Shown: positions 17,166 to 25,747 of the stretch, piece by piece
Layout of the letters: every line of letters starts with the position of its first letter
Position numbering within the stretch: the first letter of the stretch is position 1
NCBI GenBank assembly: GCA_020852815.1
Contig: JADZAN010000022.1
Span: 1 to 62,394, forward strand
Direction of reading: 5' to 3'
Source: Gemmatimonadaceae bacterium
Lineage (GTDB): Bacteria; Gemmatimonadota; Gemmatimonadetes; Gemmatimonadales; Gemmatimonadaceae
DNA: 62,394 bases
The notes under the pieces: model-generated
What the model was told of the DNA's origin: nothing
The model's database searches: none
The model's input: only the letters and a program-made list of their open reading frames with translations
Program-made: the position numbers and the translations under genes

Positions 17166-18260
17166 TCACTGTCCCCAGTTCACCACCGGCAACACCTTGC
17201 GCCCGCTCGGGTTATGGCGGACGATGTTGATGAGCCCAAGCTGCACCCCGCGCAACGAGCGCGCGTAGTTCACGATCCCGATGGTAAGTCCGCGCTGGCG
17301 CCCCTGGATGTAGTTGAACGAGCTGACGCCGACGCCGCGCAGGGTCCCGCCCTCGATCACGCGCACGGTGCCACCGGCCACCATGAGCCCGCGCAACTGT
17401 TCGCCCCCCACACCAAAGCCACCCACGGCAATGCCGTGCACGCGTGGTGCTCCCACGCCGACGCCGCCGACGCTGAGGTACTTGAGTGTCCCGCCAGCCC
17501 CAACGCCCACGCCTCCCACGAAGACGCCGGTGAGGTCACCACCGCCGCCGAAGCCGATGCCGCCAACTCCGATCCCCTTGAAGTCGCCGCCAACGCCGCC
17601 GCCCAGCCCACCAACCAGGACTCCCCGACCGCCACCACCGGCCGCTGCCCCAAGGCCGCCGATCACGATGCCGTTCGCCTCGCCGCCGGCGCCAACTCCC
17701 AAGCCACCGACCATCACCCCGTTCACGTTTCCGCCGCCGCCGAACCCAAGGCCGCCGATCCCGATCCCCGTGATGTCGCCGCCCGCGCCGGCGCCGAGTC
17801 CGGCGACGAGGAGCCCGGAGACGTTACCCCCCGCGCCGGCGCCAAGGGCGGCGACCGTGCCCCCCTGAAGGCGGCCGGTGGCGGAGATCCCGCCCCCGAG
17901 CTGGATCCCCCGCACGTCGCGCCCGCCGGTGAGCGGGAGGGCGACCGCGATGCCGCTGATGTCGCCCTCGCCCCCGTTGGTCGGGTGCCAGATGGTGAGG
18001 TTGAGGCCGGAGACCCGCTCGAGTCGGGTATCGCGGAAGTTGAGGCGGATCCCGGTCCATTCGCGGGAATCGCCGATGCTGATTCCGGTGCGGTTGGGGC
18101 CAATGTTGAGGGCGCGATCGCCGCCGCGATCGTCGTCGCGCGTTCGGCGATTTTCCTGGGAGAGAACGACTCGGGGGGAGAACAGGAAGATGGTCGCCGT
18201 GACGGCGACGGCCGCGGCAGCGGCAACTACCAGAACGGCGCGCGGAATGGTTCGCTTCAT
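17166..18260 (-). CDS. Secreted glycine-rich repeat protein (surface-repeat type)
   Basis: About 364 residues. The start at the ATG at 18260 gives MKRTIPRAVLVVAAAAAVAV, a signal peptide or N-terminal anchor. From roughly residue 130 to 300 there are about eight imperfect 21-residue repeats of the form x-G-I-x-V-G-G-L-G-x-G-A-G-G-x, ending near VHGIAVGGFGVGG. The regular hydrophobic-Gly-Gly spacing suggests a beta-solenoid or a beta-barrel surface protein, and it resembles LA_2272-type surface-repeat proteins. It is separated by 15 bases from the formyltransferase, possibly one transcript. No enzymatic motif was seen. The function is unknown. Confidence 0.65.
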   Translation of the reverse strand: MKRTIPRAVLVVAAAAAVAVTATIFLFSPRVVLSQENRRTRDDDRGGDRALNIGPNRTGISIGDSREWTGIRLNFRDTRLERVSGLNLTIWHPTNGGEGDISGIAVALPLTGGRDVRGIQLGGGISATGRLQGGTVAALGAGAGGNVSGLLVAGLGAGAGGDITGIGIGGLGFGGGGNVNGVMVGGLGVGAGGEANGIVIGGLGAAAGGGGRGVLVGGLGGGVGGDFKGIGVGGIGFGGGGDLTGVFVGGVGVGAGGTLKYLSVGGVGVGAPRVHGIAVGGFGVGGEQLRGLMVAGGTVRVIEGGTLRGVGVSSFNYIQGRQRGLTIGIVNYARSLRGVQLGLINIVRHNPSGRKVLPVVNWGQ

Positions 18261-18635
18261 GATCGGATGTGTAGCTCGGTGCGAAGCGCACGGAAGCCGT
18301 GTCGCGCCGTGGCGCACACGGTTCACCGCCGCGTACGGTGCTGGGAGCGCCTTTGGTTTCACGGCCAGTCCCGCCCCAGCTCTCTCAATGGTTGACACGC
18401 ACGCAACCATTTGGGTTGAGACTCGCCAGGCGGATCACCAAATCCACGAAACCGGAAGCAAGGTGACATTGTTCGTTTCGTGTACGCCCCGGCCGATGGG
18501 GTCAGGGGAGCTGGAGTGGAACGACCGCCGGGACTCGACGCCCCGGTGTGGCTGGAGGCACGAAGGCATGGCAACTGGGAGCGGAGCAGTGGCACGCGCA
18601 GCGGTTGGATACGGGCGAACTAGGCGAGACGAATA
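18261..18635. other. Divergent intergenic region
   Basis: About 375 bases between the surface-repeat gene (minus) and the membrane-peroxiredoxin gene (plus). Promoters for both must lie here. No clear -35/-10 box, riboswitch or small gene stands out. Confidence 0.3.
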
Positions 18636-19604
18636 ATGCCGAACCGCGTACCGCAGTGGCTGCGACAGGTGCTGGTCTTCGCCGGCGCGTGGCACCTGAT
18701 CCTGGGGGGGGCGATGATCATCGCGCCCAGCGCGTTCTTCACCTTCACGAAGATCGCGCCGCTCAACTACCCGCAGGTGTGGCAGGGGATCGGGGTGATG
18801 ACGGCGGTGATGGGGGTGGGCTACGCGGTCACCGCCCGCAACCCACTGCGCTACTGGCCGGTCATCATGATCGGCTTCATTCCCAAGCTGGTTGCGCCGC
18901 TGGGATTCGTCTTCGGGCTGGTGACGGGGGCGCTCCCGCGGGCCTTTGGCGCCCTGGTGGTGGTGCACGACCTGCTGTGGCTCGCCCCGTTCGGGGAGCT
19001 GCTCTGGCTGGCGATCCGCGAGGCCGCGGCCGGCGAGTATCCGCGCTCGATCTTCCGCGGGACGTTGCGCGACGCGATGGCGAATGCGATCACCGACCAC
19101 GGGGAATCGCTGCTGGAGCTGTCGGAGGAGGGGCCTCGCCTGGTGATCTTCCTGCGCCACACCGGGTGCATCTTCTGCAGGGAGACGTTAGGCGACCTGC
19201 GCGCGCTGCGCGGCCAGATCGAGTCGGCCGGGGTCAAGCTGGCGCTGGTGCACATGGGGATGCCCGATGAGGGGGAGGCGCTGGCCGAGGACAACGGGCT
19301 CTCGGGAGTGGACATGATCGGGGATCCGCTGCGCGAGCTGTACCAGGCGTTCCAGCTCCCGCAGGGGTCGTTTGTCCAGCTCTTTGGCCCCAAGGTGGCG
19401 CTGCGCGGCTTCCTGGCGATGCTCAAGGGGCACATGCAGGGGTATTTCCACGGCGATGCATTGCAGCTCCCCGGCGCTTTCGTAGTTTCCAACGGTGCCA
19501 TCCTGCGCTCCTATCGCCACACGCACGCCGGCGACCGCCCGGACTACCTCGCCCTGGCCACGGGGGCGTGCGACATCCCGCCGGGTGGGACGACGGCGGC
19601 CTGA
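18636..19604 (+). CDS. Membrane domain fused to a PRXL2/AhpC-TSA-like redox domain
   Basis: A 322-residue fusion. Residues 1-130 hold about four hydrophobic segments (VLVFAGAWHLILGGAMII, VMTAVMGVGYAVTA, LGFVFGLVTGAL, LVVVHDLLWLAPFGELLWL). From about 155 a thioredoxin-like domain follows, with LVIFLRHTGCIFCRETL containing C178 and C181, the F-x-R-x-x-G-C-x-F-C-R-E signature of peroxiredoxin-like (PRXL2/AhpC-TSA_2) proteins. It predicts a membrane-attached thiol-redox or peroxide-handling protein. Its stop is 21 bases upstream of the photolyase gene on the same strand, so the two are likely co-transcribed, linking oxidative and light-damage responses. Confidence 0.75.
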   Translation: MPNRVPQWLRQVLVFAGAWHLILGGAMIIAPSAFFTFTKIAPLNYPQVWQGIGVMTAVMGVGYAVTARNPLRYWPVIMIGFIPKLVAPLGFVFGLVTGALPRAFGALVVVHDLLWLAPFGELLWLAIREAAAGEYPRSIFRGTLRDAMANAITDHGESLLELSEEGPRLVIFLRHTGCIFCRETLGDLRALRGQIESAGVKLALVHMGMPDEGEALAEDNGLSGVDMIGDPLRELYQAFQLPQGSFVQLFGPKVALRGFLAMLKGHMQGYFHGDALQLPGAFVVSNGAILRSYRHTHAGDRPDYLALATGACDIPPGGTTAA

Positions 19605-19625
19605 CGCTACCGCGGGGGCTCGGCG

Positions 19626-21179
19626 GTGAGCGCGACACGCACACTCTGGTTCGTCCTGGGCGACCAGCTCGATCCGCACTTCACGGTCCTCCGCCGTCAC
19701 TTCGACAAGGCGCGCGACGTGGTGCTGATGGCCGAGGTGAGCGACGAGTCGCGCCACGTCCCGTCGCACAAGCAGCGCACGATCCTCTTTCTCGCGGCCA
19801 TGCGGCACTACGCCGAACGGCTGCGCTCGAAGGGTGTCACGGTGCGCTACACCCGGCTCGACGACGTCGGCAACGCCTCGACGCTGGCCGGTGAGCTGCG
19901 GAGGGCGCTGGACACGCTGCAACCCCAGTCGCTGGCCATCGTGCGCCCGGGTGAATGGCGCGTGCTACGGATGATCGAGCGCGTGGCGGCGCAGCGAAAG
20001 CTCCCGCTCAGGGTGCACGAGGACCCGCACTTCCTGGTCACGCCGCAGGCGTTCAGCGCGTGGGCGAATGGTCGCACGGAGCTGGTGATGGAGCGCTTCT
20101 ACAGGGCAGTGCGGAAGCGCTTCCGGATCCTGGTCACCGACGACGGTCGCCCCGAGGGCGGGGCCTGGACCCTACGCGCGGAAAGCAGGCCGCGCTTCGC
20201 GGGCAATCGCCCGCCGCTCCCGAAACGCGTGGTGCATACGCCGGATGCAACGACGCGCGCGGTGATCGCCTCGGTCGAGCGGTCGTTGGGCGACCTCCCG
20301 GGGACGGCGGCGGAGTTCAACTGGCCGGTGACGCGCGAGCAGGCACTGGCCGAACTGCACGACTTCGTGCGGCACCGCCTGGCGCACTTCGGCGACGACG
20401 TGGCTGACATGGCGACCGGGGCGCCGTGGATGCACCACTCGCTCCTCGCCGCCCCGCTCAACCTCAAGCTGCTCGACCCGCGCGAGGTGGTGCAGCTGGC
20501 GGTTGATGCCCACCGGCGCGGGGAGGCGCCCTTGCCGGCGGTGGAGGCGTTCGTGCGACAGGTGATCGGGCGGCGCGAGTTCATCCGCGGCGTGTACTGG
20601 CACGAAGGACAGGACTACGCCAGCCGCAACGCGCTGGGGCATCGGCGTGCGCTCCCCACGCTCTACTGGAGCGGCGAGACGGAGATGCGTTGCCTGCGCG
20701 AGGGCGTGGGCGGGGTGCTGCAGCACGGATTCGCGCACCACGCGCAGCGCCTGCTCGTCACCGGCAACTTCGCCCTGCTGGCCGGCGTGGACCCCAAGGA
20801 AGTGAGCGACTGGCACCTGGGAATGTTCGTGGACGGCGTCGACTGGGCGACGCTCCCCAACGCGTTAGGCAGCTCGCAGCACGCGGACGGCGGGACGGTG
20901 GGGACCCGGGCGCCCGTGGCCGGCGGGCGCACCATCGAGAAGCACTCCGACTACTGCGACGGCTGTCGCTTCGAGCCGGGGATGCGCACGGGCGACGACG
21001 CCTGCCCGATGACGACCTTCTACTGGGACTTCCTCATCCGCCACCAGGCGACGCTCGCCGCCAACCGGCGCCTGGCGAGCGCGCTCGCGCAGGTGGCATC
21101 GATGAGTGACGAGGTGAAGCGCGAGGTCACCGCGTGGGCGGCGGTGATGCGCAAGCGGCTGGGGGTTGTGGAGCGTTAG
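19626..21179 (+). CDS. Iron-sulfur bacterial cryptochrome / (6-4) photolyase
   Basis: A 517-residue flavoprotein of the FeS-BCP class (PhrB-like, about 507 residues). The N-terminal Rossmann domain begins TLWFVLGDQLDPHF, and the C-terminal FAD domain contains GVYWHEGQDYASRNALG and the long helical bundle. The four [4Fe-4S] cysteines are visible: one in EMRCLREGV and three in SDYCDGCRF...GDDACPM. This class repairs (6-4) pyrimidine dimers with blue or UV-A light. Translation starts at the GTG at 19626 (VSATRTLWF), with a G-rich stretch upstream. It lies directly after the redox fusion gene. Confidence 0.9.
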   Translation: MSATRTLWFVLGDQLDPHFTVLRRHFDKARDVVLMAEVSDESRHVPSHKQRTILFLAAMRHYAERLRSKGVTVRYTRLDDVGNASTLAGELRRALDTLQPQSLAIVRPGEWRVLRMIERVAAQRKLPLRVHEDPHFLVTPQAFSAWANGRTELVMERFYRAVRKRFRILVTDDGRPEGGAWTLRAESRPRFAGNRPPLPKRVVHTPDATTRAVIASVERSLGDLPGTAAEFNWPVTREQALAELHDFVRHRLAHFGDDVADMATGAPWMHHSLLAAPLNLKLLDPREVVQLAVDAHRRGEAPLPAVEAFVRQVIGRREFIRGVYWHEGQDYASRNALGHRRALPTLYWSGETEMRCLREGVGGVLQHGFAHHAQRLLVTGNFALLAGVDPKEVSDWHLGMFVDGVDWATLPNALGSSQHADGGTVGTRAPVAGGRTIEKHSDYCDGCRFEPGMRTGDDACPMTTFYWDFLIRHQATLAANRRLASALAQVASMSDEVKREVTAWAAVMRKRLGVVER

Positions 21180-21596
21180 GGGAGCTCCATCGACACTACC
21201 GAGCGGCGGTTGGCGGGAGCGCGTCGGTGGGCGCGCGACGGCGACGGCCTGTGGCCGATGCGAGGACAAATGGGTCCCAGCTTTCGCTGGGAAGGTGGGG
21301 GGGGCGCAGCGGGGGGAGTGCGGCAGCGACGGTCGGTGGCCGATGCGAGGACAAATGGGTCCCAGCTTTCGCTGGGACGGTGGGGGGGGCAGCGGTGGGC
21401 GCGCGGCGGCGACGGTCGGTGGCCGATGCGGGGGCAAATGGGTCCCAGCTTTCGCTGGGAAGGTGGGGTGCGAAGCTGGGATGGTGGGCGTGCGAAGCTC
21501 GGAAGGTGGGGTGCGAAGCTGGGAAGGTGGGGTGCGAAAGATCGACGACGACCTGCGAATGTCTTCCGCGCCACACACGCCGCGTTAGGCGCTCCT
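21180..21596. repeat. Intergenic block with three hairpin repeats
   Basis: No gene. The palindrome CCCAGCTTTCGCTGGG occurs at 21276-21291, 21361-21376 and 21444-21459, each preceded by GACAAATGGGT or GGCAAATGGGT and followed by a GGTGGGG run, so a unit of about 85 bp is repeated three times. After it, four short GAAGCT(G/C)GGA(A/T)GGT-type units recur around 21473-21537. The block separates the convergent photolyase and HEAT genes and could act as a transcription terminator or REP-like element. Confidence 0.75.
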
Positions 21597-23042
21597 CTAC
21601 GCCGAGAACGTCAGCATGACCCGCGGCCCGCGCGCAAGGCGTGTGTAGAGGCGCGTCGCGGTCTCGGCGACGCGTGGGTCCTTGTCGCGACGGAAGGGGG
21701 AGATCAACGGCATCGCCGCCGACCCGCGCGCGGTCGCAACGGCCTCGAGTGAGGCGCAGCGGAACTCGCTGTCCAGGTTGGCCGCGGCGCTCACGGCCTG
21801 CGGCGACATGAGCGTCTTGATCAGCTTCTGCACAGCGTCCGGCGTGCCGAGCTTCCCGAGTGCCGCGACGATCTGGAGCTTCATCTCGAGATCGCCGTCG
21901 GCGTCCAGGGCGACGCCCAACTGTCGCGCGTTGGCCCCCTCGATGCGCGCCAGGAGGGCGGTGCTGGCAAAGTAGCGCACCGCATCCGACGGATCGTTGA
22001 TGACGGTGTTGAGCGCCGCCAGCGCGTCGGGAGTCCGCAGGCGCGCCAGCGCCGACGATGCCGCAACTCGCCGGCGCTCGTCGTCGGACTCGAGCAGGAT
22101 GGCGAGCGACGACTCCACGCCGTCGATGCGCATCTCTCCCAGCAACTCGGCGGCATTGCGCGCCACGTACCACTGTTCCGAATCGAGCGCCTGCATCAGC
22201 ATGCTGACGCCGCAACGCAACCAGATCAGCGCATCGAAGTAGGCGCGCCGCTCGAACATGTCCTGCGATTCACACAGGTGCGCAAACAGCGCCTCGGCCC
22301 CCTCATCCCCCGCATGCGAGAGCACGCCGAGGAGTCGCTCGCGCCGGCGCGCCGAGGGGATGACCTGCGCCGTGAGCTTGAGCGCCATCGGCGAGATGAG
22401 GCGCTTGAGCGCGAGCTCCGCGGTGTGTCGCAAGGCGTCGTGCTGTGTACTGCGCTCGAACGACCAGATCGTGACGAGGACGGCGGCAATGGTGCGCGAG
22501 TCGCCACCTTCCAGCGCCTGCTCACCACGCGTTGCCAGCTTGGCCAGTGCCGACTCGGCGTGGACGTACTCGGCGCCGTCGCGAAGCGAGATGAGGAGTT
22601 CTGGCGGAAGGTTGGCCGTGATGTGTTCGTCATCGAGTTCGAAGGCGCCGATGAACTCGATGTTCCAGAGGCGCGAGTCGAGGGCCCGCGTCTCGATGGC
22701 CCGCCCCTCGTTCGCGTTGCGTGGCGTCGCGGCCAGGAGACGCGCCATCTCCAGCAGGTCACGCGCAGGCGTGAGCTGCCGGATGACGAGGCGCGCCACG
22801 CCATGTCCGAGGAGCGCCGACAGCAGCGCTTCGACCCCTGGCGTCTCGAATGTGAGCGTCTCCTCCAATCCGATGCGCAGTACGTCACCGTCGAGTTCGA
22901 GCGCCAGCGCCCGCCGGCGTGAGCGCGACTCCACGTCGCGCACGTGCGCGTCGCGCGCCGACGCGGTGTGCATCGCGTTGGAGACGCTCTGGATCAGGCG
23001 CGAGAGCGCCAGGACGTACTCTTTGCCGTCGTCGCTCGACAT
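21597..23042 (-). CDS. HEAT-repeat scaffold protein
   Basis: A 481-residue cytoplasmic protein. The C-terminal two thirds are HEAT-like helical repeats, for example LGEMRIDGVESSLAILLES, ASSALARLRTPDALAALNTV, DAVRYFASTALLARIEG and AALGKLGTPDAVQKLIKTL. The N-terminal part (about 1-200) is a different, unrecognised domain with a beta-rich segment around LALELDGDVLRIG. Such proteins usually mediate protein contacts; no catalytic motif was seen. It starts at the ATG at 23042. It is a single gene with no obvious partner. Confidence 0.7.
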   Translation of the reverse strand: MSSDDGKEYVLALSRLIQSVSNAMHTASARDAHVRDVESRSRRRALALELDGDVLRIGLEETLTFETPGVEALLSALLGHGVARLVIRQLTPARDLLEMARLLAATPRNANEGRAIETRALDSRLWNIEFIGAFELDDEHITANLPPELLISLRDGAEYVHAESALAKLATRGEQALEGGDSRTIAAVLVTIWSFERSTQHDALRHTAELALKRLISPMALKLTAQVIPSARRRERLLGVLSHAGDEGAEALFAHLCESQDMFERRAYFDALIWLRCGVSMLMQALDSEQWYVARNAAELLGEMRIDGVESSLAILLESDDERRRVAASSALARLRTPDALAALNTVINDPSDAVRYFASTALLARIEGANARQLGVALDADGDLEMKLQIVAALGKLGTPDAVQKLIKTLMSPQAVSAAANLDSEFRCASLEAVATARGSAAMPLISPFRRDKDPRVAETATRLYTRLARGPRVMLTFSA

Positions 23043-23179
23043 GACCTCGCCAATGGGAAACGGTCCGCGGGTGATTCTCGGCAGTTTTCGCAGCGAACAT
23101 TAGCGGTTGCACACCAGCCAGTGCGCGCGAGCGCCGGCGCCCTTGCCCCACGCGGCTGGCGGGGGAGCCCTCCCGGGTT

Positions 23180-24097
23180 CTATCTGGTGGCGAGTCGCAG
23201 GACCGCCTCGCGTATGGCCGGCCATGTCACCGCGCGCGGTGACATGACCTCGTGGTGCGCCGCATTGGGGACCACGACGACGTCGACGCGGTCGCCGGCA
23301 GCACGCGCCTTGGTGGCCCAGGCCTCGAGGTTGGCGCGGGGCATGATGCGATCCGACTCGCCAGCCAGCATGACCTGGGGGACCCCTAACGGGAGCCAGC
23401 TGGAGGGGGAGGCGTCGCGCCAGCGGTCGGGGACCAGCGCGGCGGTGCCGCCGAGGAGCTTGGGAACGGTCCCTTCGCTGCAGATGGGGTCGACGTAGGT
23501 ATTGAAGTCATAGAGGTCGCCGGGTCCGCCGAGTGCAACGACGCCCGCCAGCAGCAACGGCGAGGCGGCGTGCAGCGGCGAGGAGGCGGGGAGTTTACGG
23601 CGTGCGGCGAGCCAGAGCGCCATGTGGCCACCGGCGGAGTGGCCGATGGCGACGACGCGCGACAGGTCGAGCGGGTAGCGCTTCGCGATGCCACGCAGCG
23701 AGTCGGCCGCGGCGGCGACATCGAGAAAGGTCCCGGGCCAACCGCCGCCGGGGTTGTCGCGCCGGCGGTACTCGACGTTCCAGGTCGCCACGCCGGCATC
23801 GCGCAACGCGTCGGCCAAGGGGGCGGCGTTCCGCGCTGCAGCGTAGCCGTGGATCCAGCACCCGCCGTGGATGACGATGGCGACGGCGAAGGGTCCTTTC
23901 CCGTTAGGCAGGCGCAGCTCGCCGAACTGGAGCGAGTCGGCGCCGTAGGCGATCACGGCGTCGGGGGCCTTGCTGGGGAGGGCGTTGATGTCGGCGGGCC
24001 TCAGGAACTGCTGCGCACGGGCGGGAGTGGGCGTGGCGAGGGCGGCGATGAGACACAGAAGACGAGAGGACGGGAAGACGGGAAGACGAGAGGGCAT
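23180..24097 (-). CDS. Secreted alpha/beta hydrolase with a repeat-derived signal peptide
   Basis: A 305-residue alpha/beta hydrolase of the BD-FAE/esterase type: the oxyanion motif HGG at 77-79, the nucleophile S154 in GHSAGG, and a late histidine in NAAHHEV. The first ~29 residues (MPSRLPVFPSSRLLCLIAAL...ARA) form a signal peptide. Residues 2-14 are encoded by a copy of the octanucleotide repeat at 24058-24094, so the n- and early h-region come from repeat DNA. A peptidase-like or carboxylesterase role in the envelope is likely; the substrate is unknown. It is divergent from the M20 peptidase gene. Confidence 0.82.
   Translation of the reverse strand: MPSRLPVFPSSRLLCLIAALATPTPARAQQFLRPADINALPSKAPDAVIAYGADSLQFGELRLPNGKGPFAVAIVIHGGCWIHGYAAARNAAPLADALRDAGVATWNVEYRRRDNPGGGWPGTFLDVAAAADSLRGIAKRYPLDLSRVVAIGHSAGGHMALWLAARRKLPASSPLHAASPLLLAGVVALGGPGDLYDFNTYVDPICSEGTVPKLLGGTAALVPDRWRDASPSSWLPLGVPQVMLAGESDRIMPRANLEAWATKARAAGDRVDVVVVPNAAHHEVMSPRAVTWPAIREAVLRLATR
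24058..24094. repeat. Octanucleotide repeat array within a signal-peptide coding region
   Basis: About four imperfect 8-bp units (GAGAGGAC, GGGAAGAC, GGGAAGAC, GAGAGGG) lie immediately downstream of the hydrolase ATG on the minus strand and are translated there. The same family occurs at many other sites in the window. Confidence 0.8.
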
Positions 24098-24251
24098 GGG
24101 GGGGTGGGGGCGGGAACTCCGGGGGGGATGCTGTCCGGGGATCTTTCAATCCTTTCGTGCGGAGCGCGTTCGCGCCATGGGGTGCGAGAGGGGGAGAATG
24201 GCGCTAATGTCTGTGCGTCGCGTCTGCACCGTTCCCACCAGCGCTCGTCTC

Positions 24252-25730
24252 ATGCCAAACAGGTTTGTCCGTACAGTCGTGGCCCTCGGCGCCGCGGTGT
24301 TCGTCCCGGCGCTCGTGGCAGCGCAGGGGAAGGCGAAGACTCCCGCCAAGGGCAGGGCCCCCATCTACACCGCCGGAGCGCTCACGCCGCACCAGCAGCT
24401 CACGCGCGAGATCTACAAGGAGCTGGTGGAGATCAACACCGGTGTGGAGACGGGGAACGTGACGACGGCGGCCGAGGCGATGCTCAAGCGGTTGAAGGCC
24501 GCGGGGATTCCCGACAGCGACCTGTTCATCGGCGGGCCCAACCCGAAGAAGCACAACCTGGTGGCGCGCATCCACGGCAAGGGAGGAGCTAACGCGGGGA
24601 AGCCGATCCTCCTCCTGGCGCACATCGACGTCGTGGAGGCACTCAAGGCCGACTGGTCGCCCGACCTGGACCCGTTCGTCTTCCTTGAACGCGACGGCTA
24701 CTTCTACGGGCGCGGCACGGCGGATGACAAGGCGATGGCGTCGATCTTCGTCGCCAACGTCTTCCGCATGAAGCAGGAGGGATACGTTCCCGACCGCGAC
24801 ATCATCATCGCCCTCACTGCCGACGAGGAGAGCGGGCCGTTCAACGGCGTCGACTGGCTCACGAAGAACCATCGCGACCTGGTGGATGCGGCGCTGGTGA
24901 TCAACGAAGGAGGGGGAGGGACGCTACGCAACGGGAAGCAGCTGTTCAACACGGTGCAGGCTGCAGAGAAGATCACGACCAACTTCACGTTGCGCGTGAC
25001 CAATCGCGGCGGCCACTCCTCGGTCCCGCGCGACGACAACGCCATCACGCAGCTGGCGGACGCGCTCTCGAAGGTGGGGCGCCACCGCTTCGCGGTGCAG
25101 TTGAACGAGGTAACGCGCGCCTTCTTCTCGCAGACCGCTGCGCTGGAGACGCCGGCGGTGGGACAGGCGATGAAGGCGCTGGTCGCCAACCCGTCGGATG
25201 CTGGTGCGCTGGCGGTGCTGGAGAGCGACCCGCGCTACAACGCGATGCTACGCACGAGCTGTGTCGCCACGCAGCTCGCCGGCGGGCACGCCTCCAACGC
25301 CCTTCCGCAGCTGGCCGAGGCCAACATCAACTGCCGCATCTACCCGACGAGCAGCGCCGCCGAGGTGCGGGCGGAACTCGAGCAGGTGGTTGCCGACTCG
25401 AACGTGAAGGTGATCATCCGCACGCAGCGCTCGGCGACGCCGATGACCACGCTGGCGCGCGAGGTGATGGGGCCGGTGGAGCAGATCACGCGCGAGATGT
25501 GGGGCGACATCCCGGTGATCCCGACAATGAGCACCGGTGCGACCGACTCGCGCTTCTTCCGCGCGTTAGGGATTCCGTCGTACGGGGTGTCGGGATTGTT
25601 CAGCGACCCGACGGTCGACGCGCGGGCGCATGGGCGCGACGAGCGGATGGGGGTGCGGAGCTACTTCGAGGGGCAGGAGTTCCTGTATCGGCTGACGAAG
25701 GCGTTGGCGTCGAATACGTCGATACAGTAG
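24252..25730 (+). CDS. Secreted M20-family metallopeptidase
   Basis: A 492-residue exported dipeptidase-like enzyme of family M20. The start at the ATG at 24252 gives MPNRFVRTVVALGAAVFVPA and cleavage near VAAQ; the longer open frame upstream is arginine-rich non-coding DNA. Zinc-site residues are visible in LLLAHIDVVEA (H), GRGTADDKAM (D) and TADEESGPFNG (catalytic E and ligand E), and the dimerisation-domain motif is NRGGHSSVPRDDN. It probably trims peptides in the periplasm. It ends 17 bases from the convergent M29-like gene. Confidence 0.85.
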   Translation: MPNRFVRTVVALGAAVFVPALVAAQGKAKTPAKGRAPIYTAGALTPHQQLTREIYKELVEINTGVETGNVTTAAEAMLKRLKAAGIPDSDLFIGGPNPKKHNLVARIHGKGGANAGKPILLLAHIDVVEALKADWSPDLDPFVFLERDGYFYGRGTADDKAMASIFVANVFRMKQEGYVPDRDIIIALTADEESGPFNGVDWLTKNHRDLVDAALVINEGGGGTLRNGKQLFNTVQAAEKITTNFTLRVTNRGGHSSVPRDDNAITQLADALSKVGRHRFAVQLNEVTRAFFSQTAALETPAVGQAMKALVANPSDAGALAVLESDPRYNAMLRTSCVATQLAGGHASNALPQLAEANINCRIYPTSSAAEVRAELEQVVADSNVKVIIRTQRSATPMTTLAREVMGPVEQITREMWGDIPVIPTMSTGATDSRFFRALGIPSYGVSGLFSDPTVDARAHGRDERMGVRSYFEGQEFLYRLTKALASNTSIQ

Positions 25731-25747
25731 GGCGGAGGGGGACGCCC

